Source of the DNA: Bombella intestini | GTDB taxonomy: Bacteria; Pseudomonadota; Alphaproteobacteria; Acetobacterales; Acetobacteraceae | Length of the DNA: 64,000 nucleotides | Assembly: GCF_002003665.1 (NCBI RefSeq) | Contig: NZ_JATM01000003.1 | Location: 308,129 to 372,128, forward strand | Reading direction: 5' to 3' | Shown here: positions 26,170-35,884 of the stretch, one piece after another | Layout of the letters: each line of letters starts with the position of its first letter | Position numbering within the stretch: position 1 is the first letter of the stretch | Translations under genes and position numbers: made by a program | Notes under the pieces: model-generated | Told to the model about the DNA's origin: nothing | Seen by the model: the letters and a program-made list of their open reading frames with translations, nothing else | Database searches by the model: none

Positions 26170-27507
26170 ATGAAAGTACGTTTTGCCCCCTCTCCGACAG
26201 GGCATATTCATGTTGGTAATGCCCGCCTTGCCGTAGCGAACTGGTTGTTTGCGCGGCGGCATGGTGGTCAGTTCCTATTGAGAATGGACGATACGGATAC
26301 TCAGCGTGGCAATAAGGCCTATGAGGAGGCGATCCGCCGAGACTTGGAATGGTTGGGGTTGAGCTGGGATGAATATGCCAGACAGTCCGAGCGTCTGGCT
26401 CGCTATGAAGAAGTGATCGAACATCTCAAAGCAACGGGGCGGCTTTATCCCTGTTTTGAGAGCGAATTGGAGTTGAAATACAAGCGGGAGCAGCGTTTGA
26501 GGGCAGGGAAGCCCCCTCTGTATGATCGCTCCATGTTGAAAATGACTGATGAGCAGCGTGCTCGGGCAGAAGCCAACGGTAAGGTGCCTTATTGGCGTTT
26601 TAAGCTAAGCGGTGCCACCCGCCGCTGGCAGGACCTTGTGATGGGGGATTGCCATGTAAAGCTGACAGCCGTCTCAGACCCTGTCTTGGTGCGGGCCGAT
26701 GGCAGCATCCTCTACACGCTGGCTTCTGTCATTGATGATCTGGACATGGGCATTACCCACATTCTGCGGGGTGAGGACCATGTGACCAATACAGGCGTTC
26801 AGCTCGATATTGCAGAAGCTCTGGGCGCAAAAGAGGGGCACTTCACTTTCGGGCATCTACCGCTTTTGCTGGGGCAGGATGGCGGGAAACTGTCCAAGCG
26901 TCTGGGCGGGCTGGCCCTTTCCACATTGCGGAATGATGGCATAGAACCTCGCGCTCTTGTTGCTTATTTGGCCCGTCTAGGCAGTTCAGATGACCCGCAG
27001 GTGGCATCGAGTATGGATGAGATCGTGCAGAGCTATGAGATTAGCCACGTGTCTCGTTCCGCAGCCCGGTTTGATGTACCTCAGCTTCTGGGGCTAAATC
27101 GTCGTGTCCTGCATGGTATGTCTTACGAGGATATTCGCCCGCAGCTACCCGAGGGGGCTGATGAAGCGTTCTGGTTGGCCATTCGGGGCAATATTGATCT
27201 ATCTGTTGAGATTGCCCATTGGTGGGCTGTCGTAAAAGGTCATATCGTGGCCCCATCTCAGCCGGAAGAAGCAGATTTCCTGCGTGAGGCCGCCCGCCTT
27301 CTGCCAGAAGAGCCGTGGGATAATACGGTTTGGAAGCGTTGGATTGATCTGTTGAAGGCGGAAACTGGCCGTAAAGGCAAAGCTCTGTTCCTGCCGCTGC
27401 GTCTGGCCCTTACAGGGGAAGATGCAGGGCCGGAGTTGGCGGCCCTTCTGCCACTTATGGGTCGGGAGCGTGTGCTATTGCGCTTGAAGGATGCCGTACA
27501 GCATTAA
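26170..27507 (+). CDS. gltX: Glutamyl-tRNA synthetase
   Basis: This class I synthetase of 445 residues charges tRNA-Glu, and in alphaproteobacteria one copy may also mischarge tRNA-Gln. VRFAPSPTGHIHVGNARLA is the N-terminal HIGH motif, HILRGEDHVTNT and KLSKRLGGL the later catalytic motifs (KLSKR is the KMSKS equivalent). The ATG at 26170 puts the HIGH motif at the normal distance from the N-terminus; the frame also offers ATG 26152. Many alphaproteobacteria carry two gltX genes, and this window cannot tell which copy this is. Confidence 0.94.
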   Translation: MKVRFAPSPTGHIHVGNARLAVANWLFARRHGGQFLLRMDDTDTQRGNKAYEEAIRRDLEWLGLSWDEYARQSERLARYEEVIEHLKATGRLYPCFESELELKYKREQRLRAGKPPLYDRSMLKMTDEQRARAEANGKVPYWRFKLSGATRRWQDLVMGDCHVKLTAVSDPVLVRADGSILYTLASVIDDLDMGITHILRGEDHVTNTGVQLDIAEALGAKEGHFTFGHLPLLLGQDGGKLSKRLGGLALSTLRNDGIEPRALVAYLARLGSSDDPQVASSMDEIVQSYEISHVSRSAARFDVPQLLGLNRRVLHGMSYEDIRPQLPEGADEAFWLAIRGNIDLSVEIAHWWAVVKGHIVAPSQPEEADFLREAARLLPEEPWDNTVWKRWIDLLKAETGRKGKALFLPLRLALTGEDAGPELAALLPLMGRERVLLRLKDAVQH

Positions 27508-27536
27508 GGCGTGCTTCTACCGGGATCGGCCTGTGG

Positions 27537-28520
27537 TCAGGTCGTCCCGGAGGGAGGGTCATCCGATACTGTGATCGGCTCTTCATCAGCGGCAGGGAGA
27601 GGGTCCGGGGATGTCATGTGGAATAGGCTGAAGTCCACTTCCATCAAGCCCCGCTCGGTCTCCTTGAGGAGACTGACGAACCGTGCCCCATAGAGTATGT
27701 CCTGCGCAGCGTAAGTGTGGTTGGCGAACACATCCTGCGCTGAAACAGGGTCGGTCGCATTGAGGATCAGGAAGATGCGGGCTTGTTGTGCCTCGAGTGT
27801 TGCCCGATCCAGCCCATAGAGCGGGCTGTTCTCTGTGATGCTATGGGAGAAAGAAAGGCTGACCGGGAAGACCGGGAAGTGACTATGCCCTAGCGTCAGC
27901 GGTTCTAGCTGGAGCGATGTATGCCCCCGTTCATCGGAACGTGTGCGGGCTAGGATGGCCTCAATACTGGTGTTCATCAGGGGGGTTTTACGAAGATTCC
28001 CCAGCCGAAAATTGAGCTTGGGAATGTCTCCGTCCTGAAATATCGTCACCATGTTGCTAAACAGGACCCGAGCATGAGGGCGGGAGAAGCGGGCAAAGAC
28101 AAGACCAGTAATGATGGCGGTTGAGATCGTCCCGATCAGCATTTCAAGTGTGGCAAGGGTGTTTGCTGCGAATCCCTGCGGATAAATGTAGCCATAGCCG
28201 ACCGTGGAAAGGGTCTGGGCACTGAAGAAGAAATCCCCCCAGAAGTGACCCGCTTTCACGTTGCTCAGCCCATGTGGCAACAGATAGAAACCGAGGCTGA
28301 ATAGCAGGTTGAGCAGGAGATAGGCTGCCGTCACCGTGGCAAAAAAGGGCATCCATCCCATGGTCAGGCAATTATGATACATGTCCCCTAGAAGGTGGCC
28401 ACGTGTCTTCCTGCGTGTAACGATGTTCAGGACGTTGTCCTGCGAGAGAAGGCTCATCCCCGGTGTTGACTGCACTGGTTTGTGCGGGTGAAGTAGAGCC
28501 TCTGGCAGTTTAATATGCAT
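27537..28520 (-). CDS. Inward-rectifier potassium channel (KirBac family)
   Basis: The 327-residue protein has two membrane helices (about residues 56-80 and 120-142). The pore helix and selectivity filter lie between them: LSTVGYGY (Thr106-Tyr111), the K+ channel signature. A long C-terminal domain with an immunoglobulin-like fold follows (FRLGNLRKTPL, and later LSFSHSITENSPLYG), as in KirBac. It would form a tetrameric inner-membrane K+ channel gated from the cytoplasm. The start is uncertain: ATG 28520 lacks a ribosome site, while ATG 28457 is a shorter option. It is convergent with gltX. Confidence 0.9.
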   Translation of the reverse strand: MHIKLPEALLHPHKPVQSTPGMSLLSQDNVLNIVTRRKTRGHLLGDMYHNCLTMGWMPFFATVTAAYLLLNLLFSLGFYLLPHGLSNVKAGHFWGDFFFSAQTLSTVGYGYIYPQGFAANTLATLEMLIGTISTAIITGLVFARFSRPHARVLFSNMVTIFQDGDIPKLNFRLGNLRKTPLMNTSIEAILARTRSDERGHTSLQLEPLTLGHSHFPVFPVSLSFSHSITENSPLYGLDRATLEAQQARIFLILNATDPVSAQDVFANHTYAAQDILYGARFVSLLKETERGLMEVDFSLFHMTSPDPLPAADEEPITVSDDPPSGTT

Positions 28521-28557
28521 GGGATTTTAAGGCCGGTTGAAGGAAGGGGTAGCGTAT

Positions 28558-28583
28558 CTTGCCCGGGCAGTGTGCCGGGCAAG
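28558..28583 (-). terminator. GC-rich hairpin after trmJ
   Basis: CTTGCCCGG (28558-28566) pairs perfectly with CCGGGCAAG (28575-28583) over an 8-base loop, 8 bases beyond the trmJ stop. No T-run follows on the minus strand, so it is a weak or Rho-assisted terminator at best. Confidence 0.4.
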
Positions 28584-28590
28584 AATGGCA

Positions 28591-29373
28591 TCATTTTGTA
28601 TGGCGTATCTTCCGTGCCCGTGAAAGTTCACTGACGACACCATGCAGTGTCCGCAATTCCTGCTCGGTGATTTCACCACGGGCGAACAGATGGCGGAGAT
28701 TGCGGATCATACCCGGGCGTTTCTGCTCGTGGTGCAGAAAGCCACATTCATCAAGGTCCCGCAGAAGGTGGGTCATGAAGTTTTCAACCTCACCTTTCGT
28801 AGCGACATGTGTCTCATTGGTCATGAGATACTGCTCGGGCACGGTATCTTCTGTCAGATACCATTCATAGGCCATAACAAGCACAGCCTGAGCCAGATTG
28901 AGCGACATGAAACGGGGGTTGAGTGGATAGCGGATGAGCGTATCGGCCCGGGCCATGTCTTCATTATCCAGTCCTGCCCGTTCTGGGCCGAAGAGGATAC
29001 CGCTTTTTAGTTTCCGGCTGCTGGTAGCTCGCAGTTCTGCCGCAGCACCACGAGCCGTCATGACCGGCTTGATGATATGGCGGGGGCGGGGGCAGGTGGC
29101 AAAAACACGGTGTAGATCGGCGATGGCATCATCGACCGTTTCGAAGACTGTGGCTTCTTCAAGGATGCGATCAGCCCCGGAGGAGGCATACCAAGCCCGG
29201 GGTTGTGGCCAGCCATCACGCGGGGCCACGAGGCGGAGATGGAACAGCCCACCATTAGCCATGGCCCGGGCTGTAGTCCCGATATTTTCGGCCAGTTGAG
29301 GGCGGACGAGAATGACAACGGGGTCAAAAGGAGCGGGTGGGGCCAGATCGGCCCCGCCGTTACGGCCTGTCAT
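28591..29373 (-). CDS. trmJ: tRNA (cytidine/uridine-2'-O-)-methyltransferase TrmJ-like
   Basis: This SPOUT-family (SpoU) methyltransferase of 260 residues should 2'-O-methylate position 32 of tRNA using S-adenosylmethionine. VILVRPQLAENIGTTARAM (motif 1), GILFGPERAGLDNEDM (motif 2) and the motif-3 segment SLNLAQAVLVMAYE are all present. The C-terminal extension (about residues 170-255) matches TrmJ. It starts 8 bases after the cysS stop on the same strand behind AAAGGA, so it is probably the second gene of a cysS-trmJ operon. Confidence 0.88.
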   Translation of the reverse strand: MTGRNGGADLAPPAPFDPVVILVRPQLAENIGTTARAMANGGLFHLRLVAPRDGWPQPRAWYASSGADRILEEATVFETVDDAIADLHRVFATCPRPRHIIKPVMTARGAAAELRATSSRKLKSGILFGPERAGLDNEDMARADTLIRYPLNPRFMSLNLAQAVLVMAYEWYLTEDTVPEQYLMTNETHVATKGEVENFMTHLLRDLDECGFLHHEQKRPGMIRNLRHLFARGEITEQELRTLHGVVSELSRARKIRHTK

Positions 29374-29381
29374 GGGGTATA

Positions 29382-30770
29382 TTATCCTTTCCGCCAGATT
29401 GTACCGGCTGGGCCATCTTCCAGCAGGATGCCCTTTTCTGCCAGATCATTGCGTATCTGGTCAGCCAGAGCAAAATCACGGGCCTTACGGGCCGCAAGAC
29501 GTTGTTCAATCAGGGCCTCAATGGCGGCGGGGTCAAGTTCTGTTCCCCCCTGGAACCAATCAGCGGGACTCATGGTAAAGAGGCCCAAAAGCTGCCCCCC
29601 TGCGAGGAGAAGATTTGCCGCTTCCTGCTGGCCATCTAGTGCAGCATCGGCATAGCGGTGAAGCACGCTGAGAGCCAACGGCGTGTTGAGGTCATCACAA
29701 AGAGCATCCAGTACATCAGCCGGGACGGCATCTGTTGCTGTGGGAGTGGTTTTCTCCAGTGCCCGGTAGAAGCGGTCCATAATGCGGCGGGCTTCGTCCA
29801 GCTTCTCCCATGTAAAATCCAACGTGGAGCGGTAATGCGACCCAAGGAAAAGCAGGCGCAGGGCCTCTGCCGGGGTGCGGTCTAGTACTTCATGGATAGT
29901 GTGGAAATTACCCAGCGATTTGGACATTTTCTCCCCGCCGGAAAGTAGCATCCCGGTATGGAGCCAATGGCGGGCAAAATGGCTGTGAGGGTAGCAGCAG
30001 AGAGACTGTGCCCGTTCATTTTCATGATGGGGGAAGAGCAGGTCATTCCCGCCGCCATGAATGTCGAAACTTTCCCCGAGGTAACGTTCAGCCATGGCAG
30101 AACATTCGATGTGCCAGCCGGGGCGGCCACGACCATAGGGGCTATCCCAACCCGGTTCATCCTCGCTGGATGGTTTCCAGAGGACGAAGTCACCGGGGTT
30201 ACGTTTATAACCGGCGACTTCCACACGGGCACCGGCCTGCATATCTTCCAGCGAACGGCCAGATAGGGCGCCGTAGCTGGGGAAAGACGTGACATCAAAA
30301 AGCACATGCCCGTCTGCTTCGTACGCATGACCCTGCGTGATGAGACGGTCGATCATTTTCAGCATATCAGGAATATGCTGTGTGGCTCTGGGTTCAATAG
30401 TAGGGGGTAGGATGTTCAGAGCGGCGAGATCGTCGTGAAAATCCTGTGTGGTACGTTCTGTTAGGCGAGCGATGTCTTCGTTATTTTCTCGTGCCCGCTG
30501 AATGATTTTGTCATCAATATCGGTGATATTGCGGACATAGGTAACCTGCGGATAGAGCGCACGGAGCAGACGGACAAGCACGTCTGCACTTAGCATGGAA
30601 CGTAGATTACCAAGATGCACCCGGTCATAGACGGTCGGTCCACAGAAATAGAGGCGGACATTGGTGGCATCATCAGGGGTGAAAGGGACAGTCGAACGCT
30701 GATGGCTATTATGAAGCCTCAAGCCGGACTGGGTGGACATCGGGTCTGGATTGCTCTGCTGCGTGCTCAT
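29382..30770 (-). CDS. cysS: Cysteinyl-tRNA synthetase
   Basis: This class I synthetase of 462 residues charges tRNA-Cys. The zinc and HIGH region is YFCGPTVYDRVHLGNLR, followed by NITDIDDKII. The second zinc cysteine is in WHIECSAM, with the GGGNDLLFPHHENE block. KMSKSLGNF is the KMSKS loop. The first 35 residues are a non-conserved extension; neither ATG 30770 nor 30740 has a good ribosome site. The gene is divergent from the MATE exporter gene and lies just upstream of trmJ. Confidence 0.95.
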   Translation of the reverse strand: MSTQQSNPDPMSTQSGLRLHNSHQRSTVPFTPDDATNVRLYFCGPTVYDRVHLGNLRSMLSADVLVRLLRALYPQVTYVRNITDIDDKIIQRARENNEDIARLTERTTQDFHDDLAALNILPPTIEPRATQHIPDMLKMIDRLITQGHAYEADGHVLFDVTSFPSYGALSGRSLEDMQAGARVEVAGYKRNPGDFVLWKPSSEDEPGWDSPYGRGRPGWHIECSAMAERYLGESFDIHGGGNDLLFPHHENERAQSLCCYPHSHFARHWLHTGMLLSGGEKMSKSLGNFHTIHEVLDRTPAEALRLLFLGSHYRSTLDFTWEKLDEARRIMDRFYRALEKTTPTATDAVPADVLDALCDDLNTPLALSVLHRYADAALDGQQEAANLLLAGGQLLGLFTMSPADWFQGGTELDPAAIEALIEQRLAARKARDFALADQIRNDLAEKGILLEDGPAGTIWRKG

Positions 30771-30862
30771 GTCTGTTCAATGCGACAGAGATGCGTCTGG
30801 TGCAACAGGGAAATCACTCTTTAGCACTTGCGCTTTGGGTTATATGCGATAGAGACAAACTC

Positions 30863-32260
30863 ATGTCCACACCCAGAATGAAACATGTCGCCCCTGCTGT
30901 GGGGATGTCCGCTCACATCCGCACTTTGATTCAGGTTGGTTTGCCTCTTGCTCTCTCTCAGCTTTCGGAGATGGCTATGGGGGTGACTGATACCATCCTG
31001 TTGGGAAGCCTCGGGGTGGACGCTGTGGCCATTGGAGGGATTTCTAATAATTTCTTCTTCACGACCATGATCTCTTTTCAGGCTGTGTTGGGTGGAGTCG
31101 GTGTGTTGCTGTCCCATGCCCGTGGCGGAGTGGAGCATGGTCATGGGGAAGGCCATGACAGACGGAGCATCATCAGTGCGGGGGCCGTGCTGGGTTTGCT
31201 GGCGTTCATTCCCTGTTTGATCCTGTTGCTCTGTTCTAGCCGCATATTTGGGCTGATGGGTGAGCCATTCATGGTGACGGAGCAGGGGGGACAGTTCATC
31301 AATGTGTTGCTTTATGCGCTCTTTCCCAATCTGGTTCTGCTAGGGCTGTGCCGTGTAGCATTGCCATCGCTCGGAGCAGAATCCCTGTTGCTCTGGACGA
31401 TGCCTGCCATGGCCTTGTGTAATGGGGTGCTTAATGCGGCCCTGATACATGGTTGGTTGGGGCTGCCTGCCTATGGCCTGTTTGGGTCCGCCCACGCCAC
31501 GATGCTGACAGGCTGGGCCATGAGCCTCGTTCTTTTACTTCTCTGCCTCTGGCGGCCCAGCTTGCGGGGGCTGTTAAAGCCGGCGAGGGTGCGGTGGCCT
31601 CTTCTAAAGGAGCTGCTGGTACTGGGCTTGCCCATGATGATTACGGCGGCCTCTGAACTGCTGCTGTTCCAGATTACGACACTGAATGCTGGACGGTTGG
31701 GAACGCGCAGCCTTGCGGCGCATCAGGTGGCATTGAATACTATTTCCCTCTTTTTCATGGTCTGTTTGGCCATTGGGCAGGCTGCGAATGTGCGGGTTGC
31801 CTATTGGCGGGGGGCGAAAAAAACGGCGGAGGCCTGTCGTGCCTCCAGCGGTGCCTTGTTGCTCGTGTTGGGCTGGACCGTCATGACAGGGCTGGTTCTC
31901 ATTTTGATGCCCGAGGTTGTGGCCCGTCTTTATTATACGGGGACCCCGCCAGATGTTGGCACGTTTACCACAACGGTTCTGCTGCTGAAAATCGCTGGGA
32001 TTTTTCAGATCGTGGATGGAGTGCAGGCAGTTTGCAACGGGGCGTTGCGGGGCTGTGGGGATACGTTCATTCCTATGGTTATCAGCATTGTTAGCTATGG
32101 GGTTGTGGGTATTGGTTTGGGATATTGGCTGGCTTTCCGGTGGGGGTACGGTGTGCAAGGTCTGTGGATAGGACTTGCCGCAGGGCTGGGCGTAACGGCT
32201 TTTGCCCTTGGGGGGCGGCTGTATCTGCTGTTGTACCGCACGGCAGCCACCCGGCCTTAA
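30863..32260 (+). CDS. MATE-family multidrug/cation antiporter
   Basis: This inner-membrane exporter of about 465 residues has 12 hydrophobic helices in two MatE halves. The N-terminal block is GLPLALSQLSEMAMGVTD, the second repeat GLPMMITAASELLLFQ, as in NorM. It should expel cationic drugs or metabolites in exchange for Na+ or H+. I chose the ATG at 30863 (MSTPRMKHV), since the upstream frame to 30791 overlaps the cysS promoter region and lacks homology. No regulator is adjacent. Confidence 0.88.
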   Translation: MSTPRMKHVAPAVGMSAHIRTLIQVGLPLALSQLSEMAMGVTDTILLGSLGVDAVAIGGISNNFFFTTMISFQAVLGGVGVLLSHARGGVEHGHGEGHDRRSIISAGAVLGLLAFIPCLILLLCSSRIFGLMGEPFMVTEQGGQFINVLLYALFPNLVLLGLCRVALPSLGAESLLLWTMPAMALCNGVLNAALIHGWLGLPAYGLFGSAHATMLTGWAMSLVLLLLCLWRPSLRGLLKPARVRWPLLKELLVLGLPMMITAASELLLFQITTLNAGRLGTRSLAAHQVALNTISLFFMVCLAIGQAANVRVAYWRGAKKTAEACRASSGALLLVLGWTVMTGLVLILMPEVVARLYYTGTPPDVGTFTTTVLLLKIAGIFQIVDGVQAVCNGALRGCGDTFIPMVISIVSYGVVGIGLGYWLAFRWGYGVQGLWIGLAAGLGVTAFALGGRLYLLLYRTAATRP

Positions 32261-32553
32261 AAAGGTCACTTGCCGTGATGCCCTGTGGGAGGATAGGTAA
32301 TCTGGAACGTTGTTTGGGAAGACGCATGGTGTGTTCGACTATTAACCCTAGGCTGGCTGAATCTGGGGTGTCCCCCCTCCTTAATTCGTTTGAAAAAGGG
32401 GGTGTGGTCCCGTATGGTCGGGCATCTCAGCGTATTAAAAAACATGAGTGATCTGGTTGGTCAGATGCTTTGCGAAGGCAGTAGTGCCTGCGTGTCTGGG
32501 GGCGGGCTCTGCGGAGTTGCGTATTGTCCCAGTAGGTGGAAACAGGAGCGTGC
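32261..32553 (+). other. Gap upstream of the efflux operon
   Basis: This 293-base stretch between the MATE gene and ytcA has no convincing gene. It contains small hairpins (for example GGCA/TGCC near 32477) and a C-run facing a G-run around 32371-32403, and must hold the operon promoter. I see no clear -35/-10 pair or operator. Confidence 0.4.
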
Positions 32554-32853
32554 ATGAAGCTGCCCGGAGTATTTTCTATTAGGTCCCGTGGGGGCCCATG
32601 GTTGGGTCTTGCTTTGCTTATGGCCCCAGTGCAAGGCTGGGCCAGCATTGGGGCGCCGAGCTTCCCTCTGGCAGGGGCTTATTTCCCGGCGTGGCTTATA
32701 TGCTTGTTTATAGGTGCGGTTGGTGCTGCCCTGCTACGGCTGGTTTTCATGATCCTGCATGTGGATGGTTTGTTGCGGTACCATCTGGTGACCTATCTCT
32801 CCATGGGCACGATGCTGGGGTTGATTGCTTGGCTTCTTCTCTACGGGCAATAA
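32554..32853 (+). CDS. ytcA: YtcA-like small membrane protein
   Basis: This 99-residue protein has a signal-like hydrophobic N-terminus (about residues 16-33) and two later membrane helices (about residues 47-68 and 78-97). The segment FPLAGAYFPAW matches the YtcA family, whose E. coli member lies just upstream of mdtNOP. E. coli YtcA carries a lipobox Cys before this segment; here the equivalent place reads GWASIG with no Cys. AGGAG precedes the ATG at 32554. The next gene, mdtN, follows after 10 bases. Function is unknown beyond linkage to the pump. Confidence 0.75.
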   Translation: MKLPGVFSIRSRGGPWLGLALLMAPVQGWASIGAPSFPLAGAYFPAWLICLFIGAVGAALLRLVFMILHVDGLLRYHLVTYLSMGTMLGLIAWLLLYGQ

Positions 32854-32863
32854 GGGCGGTTTC

Positions 32864-33916
32864 ATGAAAAAAGAACGGATTAAAGGCCGCTTCCCGGTGG
32901 GAAGTGCGATTGCGATGGCCACTTTGGTATGCGCTCTGCTGGGTGTCCTTTATGTGGATCACCAGTCAGGGCAGCACCCCAATAGTGATAGTGCCGTTAT
33001 TTACACGGAGAGCGTGCATGTTGCCGCTCTTGTGGGGGGACGCCTCCAGACGCTTTCCGTCCGGGATAATCAGGTTGTCCATAAAGGGGACCTGCTCTAC
33101 CAGATCGACCCAGAGCCTTATGAGATTGCTCTACACAAGGCTGAGGCAAGCGAGACGCAGGCACAGGCTGATTTGAATGATGCACGGCGTGCGCTGGCTG
33201 TGCGTATGGCCAATGCGGCAAGTAATGAGCGCAGGCGGCACCAGGCGGAAGATGAGAAGGACCTTGCTTGGCGTACAGTAACCCGTCTCAAACCGCTGGC
33301 AGAGCAGCATTATGTGTCTTGGCAGGTTTATGACCAGGCCGTGACGAAGTTCAATTCTGCTGTTGATGCGTTGGCGGAAGCTCAGCACGAGCAGCAGGCC
33401 AGTCAGGTTGCCATTGGTGACGTAAAGCACGCCGAGGCTATGCTTCAGGAGGCTTCCGTTGCGGTGGAGCATGCCCGCTATGAGCTGCGGCAGACTCGTG
33501 TTTCGGCTGATATTGATGGTTATGTAACCAGCCTGAATGTTCGGGAAGGCGAGGTGCTGGCTGCCAACCAAAATCTGTTCACTCTGGTGTCCAAAGATGA
33601 ATGGTATGCTCTGGCCCCGATCCGGGAGATTAACCTGAAGCCTGTTCACCCGGGTGCCTGTGTGACTGTTTACTCCATGATCGACCGTAGTAAGGCTATT
33701 CATGGTGTTGTCGAGAGTATCGGCCGTGGTGTGCTGACCGACTACATGAAGGAAAGTGACCGTGGGGTGCCGTATGTCGAGCGGCAGATGGACTGGGTGC
33801 ATATCGCCCAGCGTTTCCCTGTGCGTATCAAGATTGATCACGCTCCTGAATATCTGATGAGACTGGGTGCAACAGCCAACGTGGAAATTCTCCATGGTGC
33901 TGCCTGCCATGCTTAA
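32864..33916 (+). CDS. mdtN: HlyD-family periplasmic adaptor of an MdtNOP-type efflux pump
   Basis: This 350-residue membrane-fusion protein links the inner-membrane pump to the outer-membrane channel. It has one N-terminal membrane helix (about residues 12-32), a biotinyl-lipoyl half (VAALVGGRLQTLSVRDNQ, then GDLLYQIDPEPYE), a long Gln/Ala/Glu-rich coiled-coil hairpin (about residues 88-205), and the second lipoyl half DGYVTSLNVREGEVL. I chose ATG 32864 over 32825, which would start inside ytcA. It overlaps mdtO by 8 bases. Confidence 0.9.
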   Translation: MKKERIKGRFPVGSAIAMATLVCALLGVLYVDHQSGQHPNSDSAVIYTESVHVAALVGGRLQTLSVRDNQVVHKGDLLYQIDPEPYEIALHKAEASETQAQADLNDARRALAVRMANAASNERRRHQAEDEKDLAWRTVTRLKPLAEQHYVSWQVYDQAVTKFNSAVDALAEAQHEQQASQVAIGDVKHAEAMLQEASVAVEHARYELRQTRVSADIDGYVTSLNVREGEVLAANQNLFTLVSKDEWYALAPIREINLKPVHPGACVTVYSMIDRSKAIHGVVESIGRGVLTDYMKESDRGVPYVERQMDWVHIAQRFPVRIKIDHAPEYLMRLGATANVEILHGAACHA

Positions 33917-35774
33917 ACCCTACTATGACGCCTTTATGCGTCTATGGCGGCTGATTATAAGGCCAACCCGTGGACGTACGGCTCTTGCCTTGCGGACTGC
34001 CATACTTTGTATGGTGGTCGTTCTCATTGGCGAGATTTGGCAGCTCCCGATGTTGACCTTGCTAACCCTTACATTGGGGGCGCTCTGGCAAGGTAATAGG
34101 GTGGCGAACATGAAGGTATCCGTCATGTACGTCATCTTCTTTTCTGGCGTGACGGGTGTTCTTTATGTAGGTGTTGCTACGACAATTAACAATTTTTTAG
34201 CAACACTGATCTTCAATCTTATACTCAGCTTCATTTTTTTCTTCCTAAGTACAACAACTATTCTTGGCATGATCAGTGTTATTGGTGGGTTGATCCTATC
34301 TTATATGCTGGTATCGCTGGATAGTGTGCAGAATGGCGATAGCATCGCCCGTCTTGTTCTGTCTGCGTGGCGTGTGTTCCTCATCATTGGTGGTATGATT
34401 GCTTTTCTGGGAAGCTGCCTTTCCCCTTCACCAGAGCACGTTCTGACAGACCAGATTATTGAGCGGCTACGTCTATCGGCAAAATGTCTGGGGCGGCGAG
34501 GAGAAGGGCGACTGATCCCTCAGGCGTGGCAGGATGCTGTCATGGATACTGTGGGCGAGGGTGTCAGTGGCATGTTTGGCCTGCTCGGGGCCGCTACTGT
34601 GGAGCAGCGTTGGAGCACAGAGGACCTATCCTATCTGCGCCGTGCCGCACTGAACAGTTTCGGAATTTTGCAATTTGTTGAACGTTGCTTGAAGCCCCAT
34701 GTGGCCATCCCTAGGGAAGATTGTACCTATCTGGCAGATCGCCTGAATGAAGTGGCCGATTATTTCGAAACAAACGGTCGCCCTGTTGATATGGAAGGCC
34801 CGCAGGTCTGTTCAGGTGAGATTACGCATGAAATAGAGCGTCTGCTGAACGGGTTTGAGAAGCCACTGACCGCCGAAGAGGTGCAGTTGCCATCCGGTCC
34901 AGCCGGCAGTGCCGCCCCCCCAAAGAAGAAGCCGGGCTTTTTTCTCCCCGGGGCTTTTACGGACCGGGAACATATCCGTTATGCCGTTAAGGGTACCGTA
35001 TCTGTCTGTATTGCCATCATCACATATAAGATGCTGAATTGGCCGGGTGTACACACCTGCATTGTTACCTGCTTCATCGTCTCTCTACCAACGATGGGGG
35101 CTGTGCTGGACAAGCAGCGCCTGCGTATTGTCGGTGCCCTGATGGGCTGCTGCATGGCCATGGGGACTATCATATGGCTTATGCCGCATATGACGAATAT
35201 AGCCGAAATCATGCTTGTTATGGGTGTGGTCATCTTCATCGGCGCGTGGGTGAAGGCCGGCGATCAGCGTATTTCCTATCTTGGGTTGCAGATCATCGTA
35301 ACCTTCACACTGTCCGATCTCGCTAAATATACCCCCATAACAGACCTGACTGTCCCGCGCGATCGTATCATCGGTATTTTGATTGGCTTGGCCATTACCT
35401 ATGTCGTGCATACTTTGTTCTGGCCCCACAGTGCGATGGGCGGTGCCCTGCAAAAGCTGAAGGCTCTTGATGGCCTGTTGGCGCAGGATGTGACGGATTG
35501 GAATCAGGATCAGCGCATATTGCAGGCTGCAAAGGTGCAGGAAACGGCTAGCGGTGCCATGAGTCAGCTACGGCAGGTTATGATAGAACCAGCAGCCATG
35601 CGCCCGACAAAACATCGGATGCGGCAATATATGTTGTTTCTGCGGCGTGCGGTCGTAAGTGCTGGGTGTTTGTTCGGCGATATTGCTGCTAACCGGCAGA
35701 AACAGGCCCTCCGTCTAGGGCAGATTTTGAAGGGGGGGGAGGCCACTTCCCTTAACGAAGGAGGAGGTCTCTGA
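33909..35774 (+). CDS. mdtO: FUSC-family inner-membrane transporter of an MdtNOP-type pump
   Basis: This protein of about 621 residues has two FUSC membrane bundles (about residues 30-165 and 355-500) with a cytoplasmic segment between and after them, as in MdtO and AaeB. Its start is either the ATG at 33909 overlapping the mdtN stop or ATG 33894. A stretch inside the first bundle (about 34170-34290) is much more AT-rich than the window. It should be the substrate-binding part of the pump; in E. coli MdtNOP affects resistance to sulfa drugs and puromycin. The mdtP frame overlaps its stop. Confidence 0.88.
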   Translation: MLKPYYDAFMRLWRLIIRPTRGRTALALRTAILCMVVVLIGEIWQLPMLTLLTLTLGALWQGNRVANMKVSVMYVIFFSGVTGVLYVGVATTINNFLATLIFNLILSFIFFFLSTTTILGMISVIGGLILSYMLVSLDSVQNGDSIARLVLSAWRVFLIIGGMIAFLGSCLSPSPEHVLTDQIIERLRLSAKCLGRRGEGRLIPQAWQDAVMDTVGEGVSGMFGLLGAATVEQRWSTEDLSYLRRAALNSFGILQFVERCLKPHVAIPREDCTYLADRLNEVADYFETNGRPVDMEGPQVCSGEITHEIERLLNGFEKPLTAEEVQLPSGPAGSAAPPKKKPGFFLPGAFTDREHIRYAVKGTVSVCIAIITYKMLNWPGVHTCIVTCFIVSLPTMGAVLDKQRLRIVGALMGCCMAMGTIIWLMPHMTNIAEIMLVMGVVIFIGAWVKAGDQRISYLGLQIIVTFTLSDLAKYTPITDLTVPRDRIIGILIGLAITYVVHTLFWPHSAMGGALQKLKALDGLLAQDVTDWNQDQRILQAAKVQETASGAMSQLRQVMIEPAAMRPTKHRMRQYMLFLRRAVVSAGCLFGDIAANRQKQALRLGQILKGGEATSLNEGGGL

Positions 35775-35884
35775 TGGATGGTTTTGTGTGGAAACAGGAC
35801 ATGACGCAGGGAAAGATACAGGGGCAGTCTCATCAGACATCATCTCGTGGCAGGTATCCTTCCATAAAACAGGGTGAAAGGCCG

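Noticed and set aside
32340..32410. Possible tRNA or small RNA near GTTCGACT in the gap before ytcA
   Set aside because: No cloverleaf can be drawn and no CCA-end or anticodon stem fits.
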